A DNA stretch of 20,546 nt, from the NCBI GenBank assembly GCA_017508895.1, contig JAFWRA010000053.1:1-20546 (forward strand). The letters are read 5' to 3'. The translations under genes were made by a program, and so were the position numbers. Below, one piece after another: positions 1 to 6,615 of this stretch. A model generated the notes under the pieces. That model worked only from the letters and a program-made list of their open reading frames with translations, did no database searches and was not told the origin of the DNA. The number at the start of each line of letters is the position of its first letter. The first letter of the stretch is position 1. This stretch comes from Bacteroidales bacterium. Its GTDB lineage: Bacteria > Bacteroidota > Bacteroidia > Bacteroidales > F082.

Positions 1-17
1 ATCAAACTCTTCGTTGT
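1..17 (-). rRNA. rrs: 16S ribosomal RNA, extreme 5' end (partial)
   Basis: Read on the minus strand, the first bases of the window end in GAAGAGTTTGAT, the universal 5' end of bacterial 16S rRNA (the binding site of the standard 27F primer). By comparison with the E. coli 5' terminus, which has five bases before this motif, the mature end should be near position 17. The rest of the gene lies outside the window to the left. The assignment is strengthened by the leader and consensus promoter immediately upstream and by the absence of a credible protein here. Confidence 0.88.
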
Positions 18-209
18 AGTATTGTTGTACTTCTTAATTTTATTCTGAATCTCGGGTTCCGCCTCAATGTTCTCTTTGGTGTCCCTTCTTAAAAGGTTCC
101 TATCCCTAGCGCGGCTCACGCCGCGCCGGTCTTGTGCTGGCCTCAGACTTTCAATGAACTTTCACGCTCCCGAAGTCCCCTCGCTTCAACCCCTCTTCCG
201 TTCCGAAAG
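18..209 (-). other. rRNA operon leader (5' external transcribed spacer)
   Basis: This is the stretch between the predicted transcription start (about 209) and the 16S 5' end, transcribed leftwards. It is markedly more GC-rich than the DNA upstream of the promoter, contains a stable hairpin at 109-126, and has no convincing reading frame. An open frame of 136 codons on the plus strand crosses leader and promoter and has no similarity to any protein I know. Antitermination and RNase III processing signals are expected in such leaders, but I cannot delimit them without the matching sequence beyond the 16S 3' end. Confidence 0.75.
109..126 (-). other. GC-rich GNRA-tetraloop hairpin in the rRNA leader
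   Basis: A perfect 7-bp inverted repeat, GCGCGGC and GCCGCGC, surrounds four bases. Read in the direction of rRNA transcription (minus strand) the loop is GUGA, a GNRA tetraloop, giving a very stable hairpin. It has no U-run after it, so it is not an intrinsic terminator. It probably shapes leader folding or pre-rRNA processing, which is inference. Confidence 0.6.
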
Positions 210-215
210 CGGGTG

Positions 216-245
216 CAAAAGTACAGCTTTTTTCATTACGCGCAA
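216..245 (-). promoter_or_regulatory. rRNA operon promoter
   Basis: On the minus strand the -7 box is TACTTTTG (216-223), a perfect match to the Bacteroidota TAnnTTTG consensus. A TTG -33 box lies at 243-245 with a 19-base gap, the normal spacing. The initiation site should fall around 208-210. The upstream flank is unusually A/T-tract rich, as expected for a strong stable-RNA promoter. Confidence 0.8.
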
Positions 246-510
246 CACTTTTTTTCAATTTTTTGAAACTTTTTTATATTATATTGATTATCAAATTATT
301 AAAACAACATATTTTTTCAGAAAAGTATGGCATTTAGGACACAAAAACTTTTTTTTCGGTCCAAAAAGGCACATTTTGGTCAAAATTTTCCAGAAAACTT
401 TCATGTTTTTGAAGAAAAAAGGTGACTTTTTATTTTACCTCCCAGACCTGCTTTTGGGAAACACCTTATTAATATAAATAGAGGCATGGATTTTTTTGGC
501 GAAAACAAAC
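246..510. other. AT-rich non-coding region between divergent promoters
   Basis: This stretch separates the leftward rRNA promoter from the rightward promoter of the next gene. It is very AT-rich with many A and T tracts, most densely at 246-310 directly upstream of the rRNA promoter, where an UP-like activating element would lie. I see no RNA gene, no credible coding sequence and no mobile-element end. Confidence 0.5.
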
Positions 511-538
511 TTGCATTCATCACAAAACACTATTTTTG
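511..538 (+). promoter_or_regulatory. promoter of the deacetylase-like gene
   Basis: TATTTTTG at 531-538 matches the TAnnTTTG -7 consensus and TTG at 511-513 can serve as the -33 box (17-base gap). Transcription would begin near 545, 11 bases before the ATG at 556. This argues against the longer frame that opens with a TTG at 496, because that codon lies upstream of the promoter. Confidence 0.6.
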
Positions 539-555
539 CAGAAAATAAAACGACA

Positions 556-2841
556 ATGAGGTTTTGCGCCAAAACCATGCTGCTTTTTTCGGCCATATTG
601 ATCGCATTCACGGCCAAAGCGCAGGTATACATCAACGACTTTGAGAACCGCCAAGAATGGAATACGCCGTGGTTTAACCTGCATATCGTGGCCGACAGCA
701 GCGCAATAGAGGAGAATTTCGTCTGCATCTGCGACACCATGCATGAATATGGATTTGGGGTTGGCATTAATGCGGACAAAGAATACCCTAACCAAAATAT
801 CAACTGCAAACTCGACTTCCTATTCAAGGCTGATACCAACACCCAAGCCGATATTGTGGTGAGCATCGACGACACTATCCGCAACCGCTATTGGTCTTCC
901 TATCCCCTTGCGGATTATGTTAACGACACGGCTGACTGGTCTCAGGTACAACTCGACCTTAACTTCCCTACCAGTTACACACAGGGTAGTGAGATCAAAG
1001 TCTATGTTTGGAACAAAGGTCAAGAGTATTTGGTTTTTGATAATGCGCGGTTGGAAGTCAAAGCTGATGTTTTGCCGAGTTATCAATCTGTAGTTGAGTT
1101 TAATGCAGATTCCTTATTCAATACAAATTACTACCCACAAATCTCTGATTTCATCCCCATTGTGGAATACATCAATACCGATGGCGACACACTTACAGAC
1201 CCATCGGTGATGAACACCATATTTAAATATAATTGGATTGACTACTACGGGGAGCCCCATTCCTCAATTATCGCCGACATCATACAGACTGAAACCACTT
1301 TCAAAGAAGATGTAAAATTGATTCGCTTGGCTTTCGTTTTGCCCTTACCTGAGGGTGAACTAACCGTTTACAGGAGAAACCAACACACTGATACGACCAA
1401 TTACCAAAGCAGTTATTATCTCGACAGGGAAGGCTTTGCGTTAAAAAACGACAGCCTCAGCTTCAGCACATATCACAATTTAGGCATTTCATCGTTGCAA
1501 CTCAACACGGAAGACAGAACTGTCTGCTTCAATATCGACTATTGGCGAGACCACCCGTTGTTGCATTATCCTTTGAAGAGCGACACAAGCGATATGTTCG
1601 AAAACATCTCCTTCCGAATGATCAAAAAGGGGGATGTTTTGAAAGGGAAAATCATATTATTTAATCATGCGATGGACGACCTCCCTCGCCTCATGCCTAT
1701 CTGGGACGGCTACCAAAGCGCTTTCATCTTCACCGAACATGCCGACTGGACGGACATCAGAACGCATCGTGCCGTACTCTTTGGGAATGAAAACATCACC
1801 AAACCCGAAGATGCCGTCGGAGGCTTCTGTTACTTCAACATTCCCGTCACGAAGAGTGTGTTCTATTGGAACCCCGACCATGTGACCAATGAAAAAACCA
1901 GCGACGGACTATTCAAAGGGCTTGTCGCTTCCATCAAGACGGACAAAGAGTTTTATAAACTACTGAAAACCATCAAGAAAGAAGGATTTGAAATCTGCTT
2001 GCATTCGCCTGAGATATATACCACACTTCCCGACGAGTTCCCAAAGGCCATGCGCTTCATGAGGAGGCAATTCGACACCAAGAGTTGGATTGACCATGGC
2101 TACAACAACGGTCCTGACAAGAACCGCGAAGACTTGGTTTGCGACGGCTTGCTGCCAGATTCGCCCCAATATGCCGCCGAGCTTTGGAAAAAGAGCGGTG
2201 TGCGCTACCTTTGGAACGCTTATTATGAGGAAAACCGCATGGAGAACCACAACTTCGATGGACATTTCGTGCAACCTTTCGACGGCTTCGGCGATGCCCT
2301 ACCCAACCGACAAATCACCACTTTACCCAATGGTGACAAGGACTTCCTGCTGTGGTCGACACCTTCCACCTTGGAGGTGAACGAAGACCGCGAATGGTAT
2401 TACTACTTTGACAGTATACGTCTGCAACGTCTTGTGGACCAACATAATGTGTTTATCACGCATGTCTATCCAGCCTGGAGCAATCCATATCGCGCATTCT
2501 GGCAATACAATGAAAACGGCACAGCCGTAGCCATGCCAGGCTTCAACTTCGCGCTGAGCCAGCTCGCCCATTTCCGCGACGAGAAGAAAATCCTGCCCAC
2601 CACGATTGAACAATACCTCAGCTATTACGAGAAACTCAATAGCATCGAATACCTGATTATCGACAACAAGACTATACAATTAACCAACCCCAATGAAGCC
2701 ATCAAAGGTCTGACCTTGCTATGCACCAAGCCCATCGTGGTGGAAGGCAAAGTCATGGATTTCCGCAAGGTGGATGAAGGTTATTTGGTGTGGTTCGATT
2801 TGGGCAAAAACGAAACCGTAACCATAAGATACAGAGAATGA
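556..2841 (+). CDS. secreted polysaccharide deacetylase-like protein
   Basis: The 761-residue product begins with a signal peptide (MRFCAKTMLLFSAILIAFTA, cleavage probably after AKAQ), so it is exported. The start at 556 is chosen because the signal peptide begins there and a promoter lies just upstream; an in-frame TTG at 496 is rejected. The N-terminal third looks beta-rich (a possible carbohydrate-binding fold: DFENRQEW, then WSSYPL and LVFDNARLEV). The C-terminal half has features of a NodB-type barrel: a first strand SAFIFTEHADWTD in the place of the usual TFDDG, then EICLHSPEIY, and SWIDHGYNNG followed by GVRYLWNAYY. The acidic and histidine residues in these motifs are candidate metal ligands. 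The family call is moderate, since the canonical TFDDG is not intact. The stop overlaps the purN start by four bases (ATGA), implying translational coupling. Confidence 0.6.
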   Translation: MRFCAKTMLLFSAILIAFTAKAQVYINDFENRQEWNTPWFNLHIVADSSAIEENFVCICDTMHEYGFGVGINADKEYPNQNINCKLDFLFKADTNTQADIVVSIDDTIRNRYWSSYPLADYVNDTADWSQVQLDLNFPTSYTQGSEIKVYVWNKGQEYLVFDNARLEVKADVLPSYQSVVEFNADSLFNTNYYPQISDFIPIVEYINTDGDTLTDPSVMNTIFKYNWIDYYGEPHSSIIADIIQTETTFKEDVKLIRLAFVLPLPEGELTVYRRNQHTDTTNYQSSYYLDREGFALKNDSLSFSTYHNLGISSLQLNTEDRTVCFNIDYWRDHPLLHYPLKSDTSDMFENISFRMIKKGDVLKGKIILFNHAMDDLPRLMPIWDGYQSAFIFTEHADWTDIRTHRAVLFGNENITKPEDAVGGFCYFNIPVTKSVFYWNPDHVTNEKTSDGLFKGLVASIKTDKEFYKLLKTIKKEGFEICLHSPEIYTTLPDEFPKAMRFMRRQFDTKSWIDHGYNNGPDKNREDLVCDGLLPDSPQYAAELWKKSGVRYLWNAYYEENRMENHNFDGHFVQPFDGFGDALPNRQITTLPNGDKDFLLWSTPSTLEVNEDREWYYYFDSIRLQRLVDQHNVFITHVYPAWSNPYRAFWQYNENGTAVAMPGFNFALSQLAHFRDEKKILPTTIEQYLSYYEKLNSIEYLIIDNKTIQLTNPNEAIKGLTLLCTKPIVVEGKVMDFRKVDEGYLVWFDLGKNETVTIRYRE

Positions 2842-3425
2842 AAAGACTATCCATATTCGTCAGCGGCAACGGCACAAACCTACAGCGCATTGCCGAGTAT
2901 TTTTCCAACAACAAAGACGTTGAAATCGTCAACGTGGTGTGCAATAATCCCAAGGCCTATTCCATTGAACGAGCGAAGAAATTGGGCATCCCGTTGCGCA
3001 TGATTACCAAAGAGGATTTCAAAAGCGAGGCCTTCGTCAAGGAACTGCATAGCCTTGACATTGACCTGATTATATTAGCTGGTTTCCTTTGGAAGTTACC
3101 TGAGAACTTAGTCAAGGCCTTCCCGAAAAAGATTGTCAACATCCACCCTGCCCTGTTGCCCAAATATGGCGGCAAAGGATTTTATGGCGAGCATGTGCAT
3201 GAAGCCGTAGTGGCGGCCAAGGAAGCCCAGTCGGGCATTACCGTCCACTATGTCAACGAGTTGTACGACAGCGGCGAAATCATCCTGCAAGCCCGTGTCA
3301 GTTTAGACGAAAACGAAACGCCCGACTCTCTGGCGGCCAAGATCCACCAGTTGGAGCAGGCCTATTTCCCTGTGGCGATTGAGCAGGTGTTGTTTTCGAA
3401 TGCCCTATCGGGCAGAAATCCTTAA
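2838..3425 (+). CDS. purN: phosphoribosylglycinamide formyltransferase
   Basis: PurN transfers a formyl group from 10-formyltetrahydrofolate to GAR in the third step of de novo purine synthesis, in the cytoplasm. The 195-residue length fits the family. The phosphate-binding loop is near the N-terminus (FVSGNGTNLQ, residues 7-16). The catalytic residues are present: N101 and H103 in VNIHPALLPKYGG and D144 in YVNELYDSGEI, equivalent to E. coli N106, H108 and D144. The ATG at 2838 overlaps the preceding stop; an upstream in-frame start at 2790 would only read into the previous gene. It ends just before a strong hairpin at 3439-3479. Coupling with an exported deacetylase-like gene is a genomic convenience with no obvious metabolic meaning. 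Confidence 0.96.
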   Translation: MKRLSIFVSGNGTNLQRIAEYFSNNKDVEIVNVVCNNPKAYSIERAKKLGIPLRMITKEDFKSEAFVKELHSLDIDLIILAGFLWKLPENLVKAFPKKIVNIHPALLPKYGGKGFYGEHVHEAVVAAKEAQSGITVHYVNELYDSGEIILQARVSLDENETPDSLAAKIHQLEQAYFPVAIEQVLFSNALSGRNP

Positions 3426-3438
3426 AAAAATCAATTTC

Positions 3439-3479
3439 AAAATCATTCAAAATACAACAATTTGATTTTGAATGATTTT
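3439..3479. terminator. AT-rich bidirectional hairpin terminator
   Basis: A perfect 15-bp inverted repeat (AAAATCATTCAAAAT at 3439-3453 and its complement at 3465-3479) surrounds an 11-base loop between the convergent purN and ATPase genes. T-rich ends in both orientations would allow termination from either side. The stem has few G/C pairs, so its strength depends on length. Confidence 0.65.
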
Positions 3480-3520
3480 TACTACATTTTGAAAGATTTC
3501 TTGTTCTTCAGGACAATCCC

Positions 3521-4651
3521 TTAAACAACCACTTGTTGCTTCAGCCAAGCCGCGAAAATCGGGTCTTGGATCTCGGTTTTGCCAGGCAACACGTCAATCA
3601 AGTCGCGCTGCAACATGGCCTTGCGCAGGTTCTTGATGTTGGCCGAAGTGCCCAATTCGTACTTGTCGAGGATGGTTTTCGAGGAGAAATTCTCCACGCC
3701 GTCCACCACGGCATGGAGGAAATTGATTTGCTTGGGCGTCAGCGAATCGAGCAAGTTGCTGAACAACAACCTCATCTGGTCGATGATGTTGGCGTGTGCC
3801 GTCACAACGATTTCAGCCGTGCAAGTGCCTTCCGTGCGCAGCCACACCTGATGCGACAGCTGCTGCACATAATAGGGATGCGCGTCCACCTTGCGGACGA
3901 TTTCAGCGGCCAACTCCTCGGAAATCAACTTTCCCGTTTTCTTGAACTGCCTTGTTATATAAGGTATCCAGTCCGCCTCGGCGATTTTGTCGAGAAACAT
4001 GAGGTCGCCGAATTTGTAGAAGGGCATTTCGTAGTTGCCGAAAATGTCGAGCAGCATGTGGCGCTTGCTTCCGTATAGGCAATAGCACACCGAATTGTGC
4101 AACTGCCAGTGGGAGCGCAACTTACGCTGAAAAGCCAGCGAATCGGCGTAATTGCCCACGTTTTGGAACTCGTCGATGCAGATGACGAATTTCTTGCCTT
4201 TTTCTTCCGCGATGCGCTGCGGCAGGTCGAGGATTTCGCCCTCGGAATACTGTACTTCCTTGAAGTTGAGGCCGAAAGTCACCTCGTATGCCGAGCTTCC
4301 CTCGCCGAGTGAAATCTTCGGCCCGACCGAACCGATGTGCTTCTTCATCAGCGCGACCCATTCGTCCAGCTTCGAGGCCGAGGCTTGCAGCACGGCATTG
4401 ACGTATGTCTTGTAGAACTGCTCCTCGGTGCGGCAGTTGAAGATGTCGATTCGGGCGGCATAAAAGCCTTTGTCCTTCGCAAGCATCTCCAAGGTTTTGT
4501 TCACGAGCGAGGTTTTCCCCCATCGGCGCGGCGAGATGATGGTCGTGTTCACCAAACTTTTGAAGTTGCCAAGCAATTGGGTTGTTTCTTTCTCTCTATC
4601 GATAAAGAACTCACTTTCAGCCATTTTACCATAAACAAACGGACTATCCAT
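3521..4651 (-). CDS. standalone P-loop ATPase (ATPase_2/AAA family) with C-terminal winged helix
   Basis: The 376-residue product has Walker A SPRRWGKTSLV (residues 40-50, K46 and T47) and Walker B KFVICIDEFQNV (154-165). The overall pattern is that of the PF01637-type ATPase_2 family, common in archaea and Bacteroidota. The C-terminus (about 300-372) reads as a winged helix: LTPKQINFLHAV, then TSANIKNLRKAMLQRDLI, and the family-typical DPIFAAWLKQ. There is no signal peptide, so it is cytoplasmic. The role of these standalone ATPases is largely unknown; a link to mobile or defence functions is inference. It is transcribed towards purN and away from the operon at 4892. Its likely promoter (4678-4708) abuts a 15-bp-periodic repeat array, which could be an autoregulatory operator. 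The gene is more GC-rich than its flanks. Confidence 0.85.
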   Translation of the reverse strand: MDSPFVYGKMAESEFFIDREKETTQLLGNFKSLVNTTIISPRRWGKTSLVNKTLEMLAKDKGFYAARIDIFNCRTEEQFYKTYVNAVLQASASKLDEWVALMKKHIGSVGPKISLGEGSSAYEVTFGLNFKEVQYSEGEILDLPQRIAEEKGKKFVICIDEFQNVGNYADSLAFQRKLRSHWQLHNSVCYCLYGSKRHMLLDIFGNYEMPFYKFGDLMFLDKIAEADWIPYITRQFKKTGKLISEELAAEIVRKVDAHPYYVQQLSHQVWLRTEGTCTAEIVVTAHANIIDQMRLLFSNLLDSLTPKQINFLHAVVDGVENFSSKTILDKYELGTSANIKNLRKAMLQRDLIDVLPGKTEIQDPIFAAWLKQQVVV

Positions 4652-4677
4652 AGCGCAAAATCATTAGTTTCACGCCG

Positions 4678-4708
4678 CAAATATAATCATTTGATTTGAA
4701 ATATAAAG
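4678..4708 (-). promoter_or_regulatory. promoter of the ATPase gene
   Basis: On the minus strand TATATTTG (4678-4685) is a perfect TAnnTTTG -7 box. A CTTTA at about 4705-4709 sits where the -33 element should be but is a weak match. Initiation would be near 4670, about 20 bases before the ATG at 4651. The repeat array begins at 4695, inside this promoter. Confidence 0.5.
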
Positions 4709-4799
4709 ATTTGAAATGAAATAATTTCAAATAGTTTAATTTGAAATAGAATAGTTTGAAATCATTTGATTTGAAATGGATTGATTTGAAACCTTTTTG
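4695..4799. repeat. 15-bp-periodic tandem array with TTTGAAAT core
   Basis: The 8-base core TTTGAAAT starts at 4695, 4710, 4740, 4755 and 4770, with TTTCAAAT at 4725 and TTTGAAAC at 4785. That is seven units at an exact 15-base spacing; the other seven bases of each unit vary. The array is non-coding and lies between the divergent promoters of the ATPase (minus strand) and the hypothetical operon (plus strand), overlapping the -33 region of the former. A decayed unit may precede it at 4680. It could be a multi-site operator, an iteron-like element or a decayed minisatellite. Confidence 0.85.
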
Positions 4800-4833
4800 T
4801 TTCATGGCAAAATTTTCATAGAAACTTTCACTT

Positions 4834-4868
4834 TGCCTGTTTTTGGCAGAGTAAAGGTGTTGTTTTGC
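4834..4868 (+). promoter_or_regulatory. promoter with TGCC-N7-GGCA palindrome (copy 1)
   Basis: The palindrome TGCC-N7-GGCA spans 4834-4848 and overlaps the -33 box in TTTGGCAGAG (4842-4851). TTGTTTTGC at 4860-4868 is the -7 region (one mismatch to TAnnTTTG). The same three elements recur with identical spacing at 8845-8879 before the AAA+ ATPase, exactly 4011 bases away. The palindrome over the -33 box looks like a repressor or activator site. Confidence 0.6.
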
Positions 4869-4891
4869 ACCGAAATCAAAACAACACCGCT

Positions 4892-5509
4892 ATGGAAAAA
4901 AAGAAATCACATTACCTCGTACATGGGTTGTTCTGGAAAGGACAAATGCACAACGCGAACTATCACGAAGCAAAGAAAGACAATCTTTACAGCATCAACA
5001 AAACCTTTGAGGATGCCGACCTCAGCAAGGCACGAAAGGAAGCCTTTGCCTATTATCAAAGCCTGATTGATGTGCTTTACGAGGCTCTTGGCGATAGTTA
5101 CACGACTGACCAACAAGCTCGTATTGACCTTCAAACCTTCTTTAACGCAGGCTGTAGCAAAGCAAAGACCCGCATCGGAAAGATGGCCTTTGACGACAAC
5201 CTTTTCAACGAAATCGCAGTCTATTGGGTGAACGGGAAGGAGAAAAGGCTGATTCACGGCATCTGGTACAGGCCGAAAGAAGAACAACATCAGCTTGACG
5301 AGCAGCTTGCCTTGATGGGCGGCAATCTCATCAAAGAACACGCCTACTACGAACGCCACCATCTTCCCATTGAGGACGAAACACTCTGCGACATGACCGA
5401 CCTCAACATTGGTTTCCAATTTGTTTTGCCCACGCCTTTCGATTGGGATGGCTTTGTTGAGGAAAATTTAGCCAAAGACACACAAACAATATATCAATGC
5501 TTTCAATAA
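4892..5509 (+). CDS. hypothetical protein, first gene of a three-gene operon
   Basis: I do not recognise this 205-residue protein. It has no signal peptide or membrane segment and is probably cytoplasmic. It opens MEKKKSHYLVHGLFWKGQMH, contains a helical, charged middle (about 30-90) and a C-terminal block with HAYYERHHLPIEDETLCDMT and FQFVLPTPFDWDGFVEENLA. The ATG at 4892 is chosen over an in-frame TTG at 4865, because the TTG lies inside the -7 box. The next gene follows after 27 bases in the same direction, so they are probably co-transcribed. Its promoter is a near-copy of the one before the AAA+ ATPase at 8907, which ties this operon to that gene pair. Confidence 0.8.
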   Translation: MEKKKSHYLVHGLFWKGQMHNANYHEAKKDNLYSINKTFEDADLSKARKEAFAYYQSLIDVLYEALGDSYTTDQQARIDLQTFFNAGCSKAKTRIGKMAFDDNLFNEIAVYWVNGKEKRLIHGIWYRPKEEQHQLDEQLALMGGNLIKEHAYYERHHLPIEDETLCDMTDLNIGFQFVLPTPFDWDGFVEENLAKDTQTIYQCFQ

Positions 5510-5536
5510 CACCAGCAACTATTAAAAACCACAGAA

Positions 5537-6607
5537 ATGAAACGTAGAAACAGCAAACAAAAGACATTAGACAAATGGGAAATCCACTACGGGACTTTTA
5601 CCATGCCACCTGAATTTTGGACAGAATACCCACATGTCCCGCCGCAAGTCGTCATTGTGGACGACCGCACCCACACACATCAGCTTTGTGCAACCAAATT
5701 CAACCGTGTCTTAGGATTGAGCGAGCTTTATGACCGTTATGAACTGAGACCGGGAGACACCATCAAGTACACGCTTGATATTGAAAACACAGCGTTGCAT
5801 CTCACTTGCCCACGAAAACCTTTATTATGGTTGAGGAGAAAGAAAACATTCGTTTGTCTTCTCTTTGTTCTCACTTTCGTCTTTTGTGGTTGCAGTGGAA
5901 ACAAACGTCCTACCATGTCGCCGCAGACTACAGAAATCACAGGTGACCTGAGCGAGTATTTCGAGGTGGTCGAAAAAGAAATCATTGCCACAGAAGGAAG
6001 ATGGTCGCTTTGGAATGTGGAGTTGAAGCGTACTGACATGCCTTTTCCATGGGATGAAAGTATGACAGTGGCAAGATTCAACGACACCTACTCCGATGGA
6101 AGAGCCTACTGTAAAGTAGGATTCGGATTGGAAACCTTTGACAAGGACGGCAACTTGGTAGACAAACGTTCAGCGACAGCCACGGGGCTTCTGGGGCCAT
6201 ACAGTAGCAATGACATACTCGACCTTATGAAACTCCAACCTGGCGAAATCGGTATCATCCGTTGGGACACTGACCCTGCAGAAGACAAAGCGAAAGGTAA
6301 GCTTACCTTCAGAATCACCTCGGCTTGTGAAATCATAGAAGGCAGAGGTCAAGTAACAGCCACAACCGATTGGGACAAAGTGCTCGATGCTTATGAAAAC
6401 TATGTTGACAGATACATCGCTTGTTTGAAGAGAATTGCTTCAGGCGATATGGATGCAATGACGCAATATGCAAAGCTGTTGGAAAAAGCAGAGGAATTGG
6501 GTGAACAACTGGAAAACGCTTCGGGCAGCATGACGGCGAAGCAAGTGAACAGATACACGAGGATTAACAAGAAAATGTTGGAAGCAGCTGCAAACGGGTT
6601 TAACTGA
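5537..6607 (+). CDS. fusion of a cytoplasmic beta-rich module to a lipoprotein-type exported domain, unknown function
   Basis: The 356-residue product has an unusual order. Residues 1-93 form a soluble beta-rich module (PPQVVIVDDRTH, YELRPGDTIKYTLD). Residues 100-121 then form a textbook lipoprotein signal (RRKKTFVCLLFVLTFVFCGC), with C119 the likely lipid-acceptor Cys if it is processed. Residues 122-356 form an exported-type domain with a helical C-terminus (about 278-350). A signal this far inside would act as an N-in anchor unless translation also starts internally; an in-frame TTG at 5831 (codon 99) would give an ordinary lipoprotein. No stop or frameshift separates the halves. The N-module resembles residues 30-85 of the nuclease at 7526. 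I do not recognise the exported domain. It sits 27 bases after one hypothetical gene and 8 before another. Confidence 0.75.
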   Translation: MKRRNSKQKTLDKWEIHYGTFTMPPEFWTEYPHVPPQVVIVDDRTHTHQLCATKFNRVLGLSELYDRYELRPGDTIKYTLDIENTALHLTCPRKPLLWLRRKKTFVCLLFVLTFVFCGCSGNKRPTMSPQTTEITGDLSEYFEVVEKEIIATEGRWSLWNVELKRTDMPFPWDESMTVARFNDTYSDGRAYCKVGFGLETFDKDGNLVDKRSATATGLLGPYSSNDILDLMKLQPGEIGIIRWDTDPAEDKAKGKLTFRITSACEIIEGRGQVTATTDWDKVLDAYENYVDRYIACLKRIASGDMDAMTQYAKLLEKAEELGEQLENASGSMTAKQVNRYTRINKKMLEAAANGFN

Positions 6608-6615
6608 CATGCAAG

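Noticed and set aside
67..477. 136-codon open frame on the plus strand near the left edge
   Set aside because: It is antisense to the rRNA leader and promoter, has low-complexity Phe-rich translation of T-tracts, and no upstream promoter or family resemblance.
496..555. N-terminal extension of the deacetylase-like protein from a TTG codon
   Set aside because: The TTG lies upstream of the predicted promoter, and the signal peptide starts at the ATG at 556.
4122..4523. 133-codon frame on the minus strand inside the ATPase gene
   Set aside because: It is an out-of-frame shadow of the ATPase coding sequence; its Arg/Gly-rich translation has no motif, while the main frame has Walker A and B.
4695..4799. 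CRISPR array
   Set aside because: Units are 15 bases with an 8-base core and 7-base spacers; this is far too short for repeats and spacers, and no cas gene is present.
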